Shown here: one piece after another, positions 27,398 to 35,661 of the stretch
Position numbering within the stretch: the stretch's first letter is position 1
Layout of the letters: each line of letters begins with the position of its first letter
NCBI GenBank assembly: GCA_041946965.1
Contig: JBHGBM010000001.1
Location: forward strand, 1 to 64,000
Length of the DNA: 64,000 nt
Origin: JBHGBM01 sp041946965
GTDB lineage: Bacteria > Acidobacteriota > Terriglobia > Bryobacterales > Bryobacteraceae
Direction of reading: 5' to 3'
The notes under the pieces: model-generated
Database searches by the model: none
Seen by the model: the letters and a program-made list of their open reading frames with translations, nothing else
What the model was told of the DNA's origin: nothing
Position numbers and translations under genes: made by a program

Positions 27398-28870
27398 TCA
27401 GGCGATCCGCAGGACCAGCGCGTGTTCGCTCGGCTTCCGCTCCGGCAACTCCACCCGCAACACCTTCTCGCGCATCGTGAACTTCAACGGTTCCGCCGCT
27501 CCCAGCATGTGTACCCGCCGTACACGCTGCGGAGCGTTGCGAAGGGTCGCCTGCGCCCCGGGCACCCCCAAACAGATGGCGTAAACCATGCGCCCCTTGG
27601 TGGTGTAGCGTATGTCCTCCGGCGTGTATTCTTTCCGCTTGCGCTCACTGAAGGCGCCGCCCTCGTTTTGCGTGGGGCCTTCGCCGAAAACGCGGTGCGG
27701 CCGCGTGCCGTGAATCGCCTCGGCGTTCACCGCCATCCACCTGGTCACGCCGTCGAGCACGCTCTCGGCCTGCGCGTCCAGCGTTCCGTCCGCGCGCTGC
27801 GGGAAGTTCAGCAACAGGTTGCCGTTCTTGCTCACGATGTCCGCCAGCATGTGGATCACCGTGCGCGCGCTCTTGTACTCCACGCCGCGCCGGTAAAACC
27901 AGTTCCCGATGCACGTATCGGTCTGCCAAGGCTCCGGCCGGATGTCGTCCACCACTCCGCGTTCGACGTCCAGCACGCAGCAGCCGTCCTGATACTCCCC
28001 GTGGCCTTCCTTGAAGTTCTTGATGTTGTAAACCGCTTCCAGTTTTCCCGCGTGCCATTCCAGGCTGCGGTTGTAAAAATGCGCCACGAGTGTGCGCCCC
28101 ACTTCGCCGAACGGGATGCCGCCGTCGGTGTAAAGCAGGTCGGGCTGATAGCTGTCCACCAGGTCCTTGATGCGCGCCAGCCACTGCTTCTTCCACGCTT
28201 CGGGAGGGTTTGCCGGGTACACCCGCGAGGTGTCCTCGTGCGGCTCGAAGTAGAAGTCGGCGTAGGCCGGGTCGTTGCCGTCGTAAGGCACACCCGCGTA
28301 GGGGCCTTCCTTGTCCTTGCCCTTGTTGACGTTGAACCAGCTCCAGCTCCGCGCCAGGTGCTCCGAGACGCCGAACCGCATGCCGCGGCTCAGCGCCGCC
28401 TCCCGCCACATCCCCACGATGTCGCGCTTGGGCCCCATCTTCGTCGCGTTCCATTTGTGGAAACGCGAATTCCAGCAATCGAAATTGTCGTGATGCACGC
28501 CCAGCGCGACAAAGTATTTTGCCCCGGCCTTCTGGTACCGCTCCATCAGGCTTTCCGGGTCGAAATTCTCCGCTCTCCACAACGGCACAATGTCCTTGTA
28601 GCCGAACTTCGAGGGATGGCCGTAATGCGCCACGTGATACTTGTAATCCGGGCTGCCCTCGATGTACATGTCGCGCGCGTACCAGGCTCCCTGCTCGGGC
28701 ACGCACTGCGGCCCCCAGTGCGCCCAGATGCCGAACTTCGCGTCGCGAAACCAGTCCGGGCAGCGGTACTGTTTCAGAGAATCCCAGGATGCGTTGAAAC
28801 GGCCTTCGGCAGCCCTCGCCCCCGCCGCCGGAAGCGACGCCAGCAGCTTCATTGCGGTGCGCCGGTTCAT
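27398..28870 (-). CDS. Exported alpha-L-fucosidase (GH29)
   Basis: The product is 490 residues with a leader MNRRTAMKLLASLPAAGARA. GH29 hallmarks are clear: WFRDAKFGIWAHWGPQCVP, KYFVALGVHHDNFDCWNS, RGMRFGVSEH, and PDLLYTDGGIPF, whose Asp249 is the probable nucleophile. A C-terminal beta-sandwich follows. It cleaves alpha-L-fucose from glycans in the periplasm. The downstream sulfatase is probably co-transcribed. The acid/base residue is poorly conserved in GH29 and was not assigned. Confidence 0.94.
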   Translation of the reverse strand: MNRRTAMKLLASLPAAGARAAEGRFNASWDSLKQYRCPDWFRDAKFGIWAHWGPQCVPEQGAWYARDMYIEGSPDYKYHVAHYGHPSKFGYKDIVPLWRAENFDPESLMERYQKAGAKYFVALGVHHDNFDCWNSRFHKWNATKMGPKRDIVGMWREAALSRGMRFGVSEHLARSWSWFNVNKGKDKEGPYAGVPYDGNDPAYADFYFEPHEDTSRVYPANPPEAWKKQWLARIKDLVDSYQPDLLYTDGGIPFGEVGRTLVAHFYNRSLEWHAGKLEAVYNIKNFKEGHGEYQDGCCVLDVERGVVDDIRPEPWQTDTCIGNWFYRRGVEYKSARTVIHMLADIVSKNGNLLLNFPQRADGTLDAQAESVLDGVTRWMAVNAEAIHGTRPHRVFGEGPTQNEGGAFSERKRKEYTPEDIRYTTKGRMVYAICLGVPGAQATLRNAPQRVRRVHMLGAAEPLKFTMREKVLRVELPERKPSEHALVLRIA

Positions 28871-28884
28871 AGCACCACAGGGTA

Positions 28885-30306
<1,422 letters not shown>

Positions 30307-30334
30307 TTTTGTCGATGGACTCCGATGGGGGGTT

Positions 30335-30356
30335 GGGGGTTGGAACTCCAACCCCC
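30335..30356. promoter_or_regulatory. Strong hairpin in the thiC leader
   Basis: GGGGGTTGG-AACT-CCAACCCCC forms a nine-base-pair stem with a four-base loop between the Lys-rich small gene and the thiC start codon. It has no T tract on either strand, so it is not a classical terminator. It might block ribosome access, protect the transcript or terminate by another route. The sequence does not match the conserved core of TPP riboswitches. Confidence 0.5.
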
Positions 30357-30367
30357 GCGACTTAGCC

Positions 30368-30424
30368 CTACTTCTTCTTCTTGGGCTTCTTGACTTCCTT
30401 CTTGGGGCTCTTGTCTTTGGCCAT
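30368..30424 (-). CDS. Tiny lysine-rich protein, 18 residues
   Basis: The complete peptide is MAKDKSPKKEVKKPKKKK, with ten Lys of 18 residues, ended by TAG. AAGGGAG lies about nine bases before the ATG. It sits between the DUF362 gene (22 bases upstream) and thiC, all on the same strand. Its composition is like tails of ribosomal or nucleic-acid-binding proteins. No function can be assigned. It could be a genuine micro-protein, a leader peptide controlling thiC, or non-coding; the ribosome binding site and clean reading frame favour translation. Confidence 0.5.
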   Translation of the reverse strand: MAKDKSPKKEVKKPKKKK

Positions 30425-30446
30425 TTTTGGGTACTCCCTTCTGGGA

Positions 30447-31577
30447 TTATACCTGCTTGCCGATCGCCCCCGGACCGTAATTGTGCAACGCTTCTTTGAT
30501 GGAGAGGCCGGTCACCTCGATGCGCGCCAGGTCCGTTGTCCCGATCCCCTGCGCCTCGGCCAGCTTCAGCGTGTTGTCGCCCCGCAGGAATGGATTCGTG
30601 CCGCGGTCCGCGCGGGGATCGTAGCCCATCACCGCCATCGAGACCGCGTCCACCGCGACCGGGTTCTTTCCCGCCAGCAGCAGCCCGGGCTTGATCAGGC
30701 TCACGCCCGGGTTCCACACGCCCTCGCCGCCCCGGATCGACTCCACCCCGTCCACGATCGAAAGGTCCACCGGACGCACCCCCACCAGGTCGGCCACGAT
30801 GCGCGGCACGCGGTACCCGGCGTCGCGCGGCGACTTCGGGTCGATCTCCTGGTCGACCCCCTTCGGCGGTCCGATGGTCCCGCTGTGGCACACCGCCCCG
30901 CGCTCCTGCCGGGTGTTCTCATTGCCGTCCGGACCGCAATCGCTGCCGTACAGCGAACACGGCGTGATGCCGAAATTGTTCTTCAGCGCCATGGTCACGC
31001 CTGCTACCCAGTGGTGCTTCAGCTTCGACATCGAAACGAACGTGTCGCAATCCGCGAACGAGTGGTTCAGGTGGTACGCCGGGAACATGTATCCGCCCCA
31101 CGGCACCTTCAGCCGCACGTACTTGTCCGCCTGCCCCTTGTTCTGGCAGTTCTCCCACTCCACCTTGCAGCCCACGTTGTTGATCGCGTTGATGTCCAGC
31201 CCGTAGCGTCCCCATAGCGCCATCTCCTGCGAGGCGGGGAAGAAGGTCTCGAGGATGCGGATGCGCCGCGCCCCCGCCCGCGCCAGCAGCGTGGCCACCG
31301 CCAGCACCGTGTTCGGCTCCGTGCGGTACGGCAGCTTGGGATCCACGGGGAAACGCTGCGGCTGCCCCGTGAGGTTGAGCTTCACCGCGACGGTCTTGTT
31401 TTTCACCAATGGCCCGATCCCGCCGATCTGGTCGAACATGCGTCCGAAGATCGCCGTCAGGTCCTCCCCGTAACTCCGGCAGCGCGCCACCGCCACCGAA
31501 GAAGCGCCCGCGCGCTTCGGTTGTGCCGCGGCCACGGCCGCCCCGGCCAAAAGCTCACGCCTGCTGATGGGCTTCAT
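30447..31577 (-). CDS. Exported DUF362 protein
   Basis: The product is 376 residues from the ATG at 31577, which follows GGGGAGG; a Met seven codons earlier has no such site. The leader is twin-arginine-like (MKPISRRELLAGAAVAAA). DUF362 features are VAVKLNLTG, RTEPNTVLAVATLLARAGARRIRILE, FVSMSKLKHHWVAGVTMALKN, SIVDGVESIRGGEG and LLAGKNPVAVDAVSMAVMGYDP. The family is uncharacterised; relatives sometimes carry ferredoxin domains, absent here. The genes downstream are the small Lys-rich gene and thiC. Confidence 0.88.
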   Translation of the reverse strand: MKPISRRELLAGAAVAAAQPKRAGASSVAVARCRSYGEDLTAIFGRMFDQIGGIGPLVKNKTVAVKLNLTGQPQRFPVDPKLPYRTEPNTVLAVATLLARAGARRIRILETFFPASQEMALWGRYGLDINAINNVGCKVEWENCQNKGQADKYVRLKVPWGGYMFPAYHLNHSFADCDTFVSMSKLKHHWVAGVTMALKNNFGITPCSLYGSDCGPDGNENTRQERGAVCHSGTIGPPKGVDQEIDPKSPRDAGYRVPRIVADLVGVRPVDLSIVDGVESIRGGEGVWNPGVSLIKPGLLLAGKNPVAVDAVSMAVMGYDPRADRGTNPFLRGDNTLKLAEAQGIGTTDLARIEVTGLSIKEALHNYGPGAIGKQV

Positions 31578-31636
31578 GTGCCTCCCCTGTGGGTTCATTG
31601 TACCTTGCTAATATCGGGAACAGCCAGGAGGCGGGC

Positions 31637-31769
31637 ATGCGCTTGTTGCTGTTTCTGTTCACCGCGAGCCTCGCGTACCCGGAGATGGTGCGCTTCATAC
31701 GTACGGCCGAGCCCAATGAGCAGCCCGGTGCGGAAACGGTTCCCGGAGAAGTAGCCTGGGCGGGGAGAC
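31637..31769 (+). pseudogene. 5' remnant of a secreted protein gene
   Basis: An excellent AGGAGG precedes ATG at 31637. The first residues (MRLLLFLFTASLAYPEMVRF) form a signal peptide and a plausible mature start up to about PGEVAWAGRL. After that the frame simply runs antisense through the toxin-antitoxin gene and has Arg/Pro-rich non-protein-like composition. A gene truncated where the antitoxin begins is the best reading. The mature family is not recognisable. Confidence 0.4.
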
Positions 31770-32018
31770 TCAGAACCGCTCGTCCCCGGCCGCCGGAGGG
31801 TTGTTCCGTCCGGCGCGTTTCAGCAGCCGCTTCGCCTTGGCTGCATCGCCGCGTTGCCCGCGCTCGCGGAAATACTCCCCGGTCCGCAGTGCCGAGAGCT
31901 TCTCGGCGACCGCCACGTTGATGAACTGATTGAGAGCCACGCCTTCGGATTCGGACACCCGGCGCGCTTCTTCCAGAAGCGACGTCTGTAAGCGCAAGGC
32001 AACGTTACTTCTTCTCAT
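31770..32018 (-). CDS. Ribbon-helix-helix/HicB-type antitoxin
   Basis: The product is 82 residues. Its start MRRSNVALRLQTSLLEEARR and then VSESEGVALNQFINVAVAEKL match the short ribbon-helix-helix antitoxins that bind the promoter of their own operon. A basic tail follows. It overlaps by 14 bases the end of a damaged PIN toxin gene lying upstream, the toxin-first order of this PIN-family module. Because the toxin seems inactive, the antitoxin is probably an orphan; it could still silence related toxins. Confidence 0.72.
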   Translation of the reverse strand: MRRSNVALRLQTSLLEEARRVSESEGVALNQFINVAVAEKLSALRTGEYFRERGQRGDAAKAKRLLKRAGRNNPPAAGDERF

Positions 32019-32250
32019 GACTGCGAATCTCCCTCCACGCATCGCACGGCCGCAGAACACGAATGCCGAAATCGCGGGCGGCGCCGGCGAGGTGACGCAC
32101 ATCGAAAGTGATCAGCCAGTCCGCTCCGCCATTCACCGCCGTTTCCAGAACCATCTCGTCTGCGGGATCTTTCAGCCTTGGACGCCACAAGAATCGAAGG
32201 TGAACCGGAATCGCGACCCCTGCCAGAGCGTCGAACGTAAAGTTGGCGCG
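32005..32250 (-). pseudogene. C-terminal remnant of a PIN-domain toxin
   Basis: Minus-strand translation FDALAGVAIPVHLRFLWRPR followed by LKDPADEMVLETAVNGGADW and LITFDVRHLA is the C-terminal half of the putative PIN-family toxin (COG1569 group), with catalytic acidic residues in KDPADEM and TFDVRHL. The N-terminal half, which should begin with VLDTN, is absent in this frame. Upstream, pieces such as LGSPNGFGRLE and EIRLVLSFEQ occur in another frame, so several frameshifts have destroyed the gene. Partner of the adjacent ribbon-helix-helix antitoxin. Confidence 0.65.
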
Positions 32251-32610
32251 GAACCACCAAGAGACAGTACAGAAGCGATGCAACGTAGGCCGGATTCATG
32301 AATTGGTAATCTCGAATCCCGTACCTACCTGAAACCTCGTGAACCGTTGCTTGGAACGGTTCAGAATCATGGACCCGTTGGATTATCTGAGCGTTAACAA
32401 ACGCCCGTTGTGGATCTCGGGGACCAGGTTCGTCATGAGCGACTCCTTGCTCGAAGCTTAACACCAGGCGGATTTCGGCGACAGGAAGCGGGGAACTTTC
32501 CAGCCGCCCGAAGCCGTTTGGGCTACCCAAGAAATGTAAAACTCTAGTCAAGGACCACACCGCAACTCTGCCCCATCCCGCGGCCGCCCCGCATCAATCT
32601 CTGCTAGCAT
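32251..32610. other. Decayed sequence upstream of the PIN remnant
   Basis: No intact gene is seen. On the minus strand, out-of-frame pieces resembling the N-terminal half of a PIN toxin occur (around 32440-32520). A 17-residue frame with a good AGGAG starts at about 32436 (MTNLVPEIHNGRLLTLR) and may be a chance frame or another relic. Base composition is less GC-rich than the flanking genes, consistent with neutral decay or acquired DNA. Confidence 0.35.
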
Positions 32611-33780
32611 ATGCGATCTATGCCCCCCACCGTATCGAAAGGCCGCCTGATTCCGGCCACCATTCTCGCGATCCTGGTCTACGGCATGATCGCGCCCATG
32701 CTCGGCACGCTCCTGCCCCAATTGGCGCTGAAATTCCGCCTGAGCGCCGCCCAGCAGGGCACCGTCGCGCTCTTCCAGGCCATCGGCCTTATCGTCGCCT
32801 CCGTCTCCGTCGGGCCGCTCATCGATAACAAGGGCAAGAAGACCGGCCTCGTCTTAGGCCTCGCGCTGGTGGTGGTTGCGCTGTTCAGCATCCCCAACTC
32901 CACCGGCTACGAGATGCTCAAGTACCTCTACCTGCTGCTCGGCCTCGGCGGGGGCATCATCGTGACCGCGGCCAACGCGCTGGTCAGCGACATCGGCGAG
33001 GACCGCCGCGCCTCCGTGCTCAACCTGCTGAACCTCTTCTTCGGGCTCGGCGGGCTTCTCACTCCGGCCATCGCGGGCTTCTTCTTCTCCGCCAATACTA
33101 TCGGCCTTGCCTACCTCGTCGCCGGCCTCAGCACCCTGACATTTGTGGTACACGCCACCACGCCCATGCCTCCGCCCACCGGCGAGCGCGGCTTCAAGGT
33201 CAGCGAGGCGGGCAGCGTGCTCGGCCGCCCGGTCCTGTGGCTGCTCTCCCTGTTCATGTTTCTCTACGTCGCCTGCGAGGTCGGGGTCTGGAACTGGCTC
33301 ACGAGCTACCTCACCAGCCAGCGCATCCCCGAAGCCTCCGCGCTCAAGATCCTCTCCCTCGGCTTCGCCTTCGGCATGCTGATCGGCCGCCTGGTGGTCT
33401 CGCGCATCCTCATCAAGGTGCCGGCGCCCACCGTCACCCTGTTTGCCGCCATCCTCATGGCGATTACCACTTACACCATGCTGCAAACCGCCGATCCGGC
33501 GATGGCCGCCGTTCTGGTGTTTCTCGCCGGTGTCGCCATGGCTCCGGTGTTCCCCACCACGCTGGCCATGGTCGGCGACGCCTTCCCGCGCATGACCGCC
33601 ACTGCCATGGGCATCGTCATCACCTGCGGCTGGTTCGGTCTCGCCGTCAGCTCGCCGGTTATCGGAAGCATCGCCGGCGCGCAGAACCTGAAGACCGCGC
33701 TGCTCGTCCTGCCGGCTCTCTCGATCGCGATGATCCTGGTGAACATGGCGGTCCGCCCGCTGCTGCGCCGCAAGGCATGA
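32611..33780 (+). CDS. Major facilitator superfamily transporter
   Basis: The product is 389 residues with about twelve hydrophobic helices. LIDNKGKKTGLVLGLAL between helices 2 and 3 is the MFS loop (D-x-x-G-x-R/K-x). A second half-repeat begins after TGERGFKVSEAGSVLG. Overall it resembles the sugar/oligosaccharide or general permease branches; substrate unknown. A TAGCAT lies directly before the first ATG and nine bases before the second ATG (32620, MPPTVSKGRL), so the true start may be 32620 on a leaderless message. Its stop overlaps the start of the ACT/DUF5612 gene. Confidence 0.9.
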   Translation: MRSMPPTVSKGRLIPATILAILVYGMIAPMLGTLLPQLALKFRLSAAQQGTVALFQAIGLIVASVSVGPLIDNKGKKTGLVLGLALVVVALFSIPNSTGYEMLKYLYLLLGLGGGIIVTAANALVSDIGEDRRASVLNLLNLFFGLGGLLTPAIAGFFFSANTIGLAYLVAGLSTLTFVVHATTPMPPPTGERGFKVSEAGSVLGRPVLWLLSLFMFLYVACEVGVWNWLTSYLTSQRIPEASALKILSLGFAFGMLIGRLVVSRILIKVPAPTVTLFAAILMAITTYTMLQTADPAMAAVLVFLAGVAMAPVFPTTLAMVGDAFPRMTATAMGIVITCGWFGLAVSSPVIGSIAGAQNLKTALLVLPALSIAMILVNMAVRPLLRRKA

Positions 33781-34436
33781 ACGGCGGAAGTTTCGGCCTG
33801 GAAGTCCGCGCCGCCGCCGGCCCCGGCGTGCTGCATCAGCTCAGCGGCGTTGTCGCCGCCCACCGCGGCGATATCACCTCGGTCGAGATTCTCGACTACG
33901 GCCCCGCGGGCGCCCGCATCTACTTCGAGATCACCCTCGCCGCCGAGCCCGGGCCGCTCCTCGACGACCTGCGCCGCCTGGACGTCGTGCGCGGCCTCGA
34001 GCCCGTCCAACCGCTCGAGAAGATCTACGGCAAGCGCATCATCATCATGGGCGGCGGCGCCCAAGTGGGCCAGGTCGCCATCGGGGCCATCTCCGAAGCC
34101 GACCGCCACAACATCCGCGGCGAGCACATCTCGGTGGACACCATCCCGCTGGTGGGCGAGCAGCCCCTGGCCGATGCGGTCCGCGCCGTCGCCCGCCTGC
34201 CGCGCGCCAAGGCCCTGGTGCTGGCCGGATCGCTGATGGGCGGCGAAATCGAGCAGGCCGTGCTCGAAGTGCGCCAGGCCGGCCTGCTGGTCATCAGCCT
34301 CAACATGGCCGGCAGCGTCCCCGATGCCGCCGACCTCGTGGTGAGCGACCCCGTGCAGGCCGGCGTCATGGCCGTGATGGCCGTCGCCGACACCGCCAAG
34401 TTCAACGTCGCCCGCCTCAGGCGCAGAGTGTTCTAA
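33777..34436 (+). CDS. ACT-like/DUF5612 domain protein
   Basis: The product is 219 residues. The first 80 residues fit an ACT small-molecule-binding fold (FGLEVRAAAGPGVLHQLSGVV then DITSVEIL). The rest carries the DUF5612 pattern: KRIIIMGGGAQVGQVAIGAI then SEADRHNIRGEHISVDTIPL and LVLAGSLMGGEIEQAVLEVR. Function is unknown. ATG overlaps the transporter stop (ATGA), so the two are translated together; it may sense the transported compound. Convergent with hemB. Confidence 0.8.
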   Translation: MNGGSFGLEVRAAAGPGVLHQLSGVVAAHRGDITSVEILDYGPAGARIYFEITLAAEPGPLLDDLRRLDVVRGLEPVQPLEKIYGKRIIIMGGGAQVGQVAIGAISEADRHNIRGEHISVDTIPLVGEQPLADAVRAVARLPRAKALVLAGSLMGGEIEQAVLEVRQAGLLVISLNMAGSVPDAADLVVSDPVQAGVMAVMAVADTAKFNVARLRRRVF

Positions 34437-34441
34437 CGCGC

Positions 34442-35413
34442 TCAGCCCAGCAGCCGCGCCGCGGGTTTCGAGAAGTACGTCAGAATGATCGACGCCCCCG
34501 CGCGCCGTATCGCCGTGAGGCTCTCCATCATCGCCCGCTCGCGGTCCAGCCATCCGTTCCGCGCCGCCGCCATGATCATCGAGTACTCGCCGCTCACCTG
34601 GTAGGCCGCCAGCGGCACGTCGAACCGGTCGCGCGCCTGCCGGATGATGTCCAGGTAGGGCATGGCAGGCTTCACCATCACCATGTCCGCCCCCTCCTCC
34701 AGGTCGAGCTCGATCTCCCGCAGCGCCTCGCGCCCGTTCGCCGGGTCCATCTGGTAGCTGCGCCGGTCGCCGAATTGCGGCGCCGATTCCGCCGCCTCGC
34801 GGAACGGCCCGTAGAACACCGACGCGAACTTCGCCGCGTAGGAGAGAATCGGCGTGTTCGTGAACCCCGCCGCATCCAGCCCCTTGCGGATCGCCGCCAC
34901 GCGCCCGTCCATCATGTCCGAGGGCGCCACCACGTCCGCCCCGGCCCGCGCATGGGAAACCGCGCTCGCCGTCAGCCACTCCAGCGTGGCGTCGTTGTCC
35001 ACGTCGCCGTTTACGATCTTGCCGCAGTGCCCGTGACTGGTGTACTCGCAATTGCACACGTCCGTGATCACCACCAGCCCCGCGACCTCGCGTTTGATCG
35101 CCCGCACCGCGCGCTGTACGATGCCGTCCTCCGCGTACGCGCCCGAAGCCGTCTCGTCCTTGCTCTCCGGCAGCCCGAAGAGCATCACCCCACCGATGCC
35201 CAGCGAGCGCACCTCCGCGCACTCCTTCACGATCTGGTCCACCGACATCTGGTAGTTCTCCGGCATGGCGCCGATCTCGCGCCGCACGCCTTCGCCGGGG
35301 CACACAAACAGCGGCAGGATGAAGCCGCCCGGTTCCAGGTGCGTCTCGCGCACCAGGTTCCGCAAGCCTTCGCTCGCGCGAAGCCGCCGCATGCGCTGGA
35401 TGGGAAATGGCAT
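34442..35413 (-). CDS. hemB: Delta-aminolevulinic acid dehydratase (porphobilinogen synthase), zinc type
   Basis: The product is 323 residues. It condenses two 5-aminolevulinate molecules to porphobilinogen in haem synthesis. The catalytic zinc Cys are C120, C122 and C130 in DVCNCEYTSHGHCG, the same numbering as the Escherichia coli enzyme. Schiff-base lysines are Lys195 (YAAKFASVFYGPFR) and Lys248 (MVKPAMPYLD). The ATG at 35413 follows a -10-like TAGAAT by ten bases with no Shine-Dalgarno. Longer frames upstream overlap the divergent promoter and were rejected. Confidence 0.97.
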   Translation of the reverse strand: MPFPIQRMRRLRASEGLRNLVRETHLEPGGFILPLFVCPGEGVRREIGAMPENYQMSVDQIVKECAEVRSLGIGGVMLFGLPESKDETASGAYAEDGIVQRAVRAIKREVAGLVVITDVCNCEYTSHGHCGKIVNGDVDNDATLEWLTASAVSHARAGADVVAPSDMMDGRVAAIRKGLDAAGFTNTPILSYAAKFASVFYGPFREAAESAPQFGDRRSYQMDPANGREALREIELDLEEGADMVMVKPAMPYLDIIRQARDRFDVPLAAYQVSGEYSMIMAAARNGWLDRERAMMESLTAIRRAGASIILTYFSKPAARLLG

Positions 35414-35436
35414 AGTACTTGCAATTCTATCGCCTC

Positions 35437-35464
35437 TTGACAACCTCCGCGCTCCGGCTAGAAT
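35437..35464 (+). promoter_or_regulatory. Good sigma70 promoter before the small Cys/His gene and serS
   Basis: TTGACA (35437-35442), a 16-base spacer and TAGAAT (35459-35464) make the best consensus promoter in the window. Transcription would start near 35471, fifteen bases before the ATG at 35486. It overlaps the divergent hemB promoter region. Confidence 0.7.
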
Positions 35465-35485
35465 AGAACCTATCATCCGTTGTCT

Positions 35486-35626
35486 ATGCAGCCCCCTTGT
35501 GAGCATCCCCGCACTACCGTGATCGCGCGGCGAGACGGCGTCGATTACGTGGAATGCCTCGATTGCCGGGAGATCTTCGAAGCCGAAGATCTCGAACCCG
35601 TCACCGTGGAGGAACAGGAAGAATAG
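35486..35626 (+). CDS. Small putative metal-binding protein with C-x2-H and C-x2-C type pairs
   Basis: The 46-residue product starts MQPPCEHPRTTVIARRDGVD and continues YVECLDCREIFEAEDLEP, ending in an acidic tail. Cys5/His7 and Cys24/Cys27 form a plausible zinc-ribbon knuckle pair. It lies directly behind a near-consensus promoter and 35 bases before serS, on the same strand. Too small for function assignment; it may be a ribbon protein regulating translation or an adaptor. Confidence 0.65.
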   Translation: MQPPCEHPRTTVIARRDGVDYVECLDCREIFEAEDLEPVTVEEQEE

Positions 35627-35661
35627 CCGCGTCCAGCACGTCGTCCTGTTAGCATAAGGGA

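Noticed and set aside
30335..30356. Rho-independent terminator
   Set aside because: The stem is strong, but no T tract follows on either strand.
30307..30446. TPP riboswitch upstream of thiC
   Set aside because: No CTGAGA-type core or paired architecture seen; only a simple hairpin and the Lys-rich frame.
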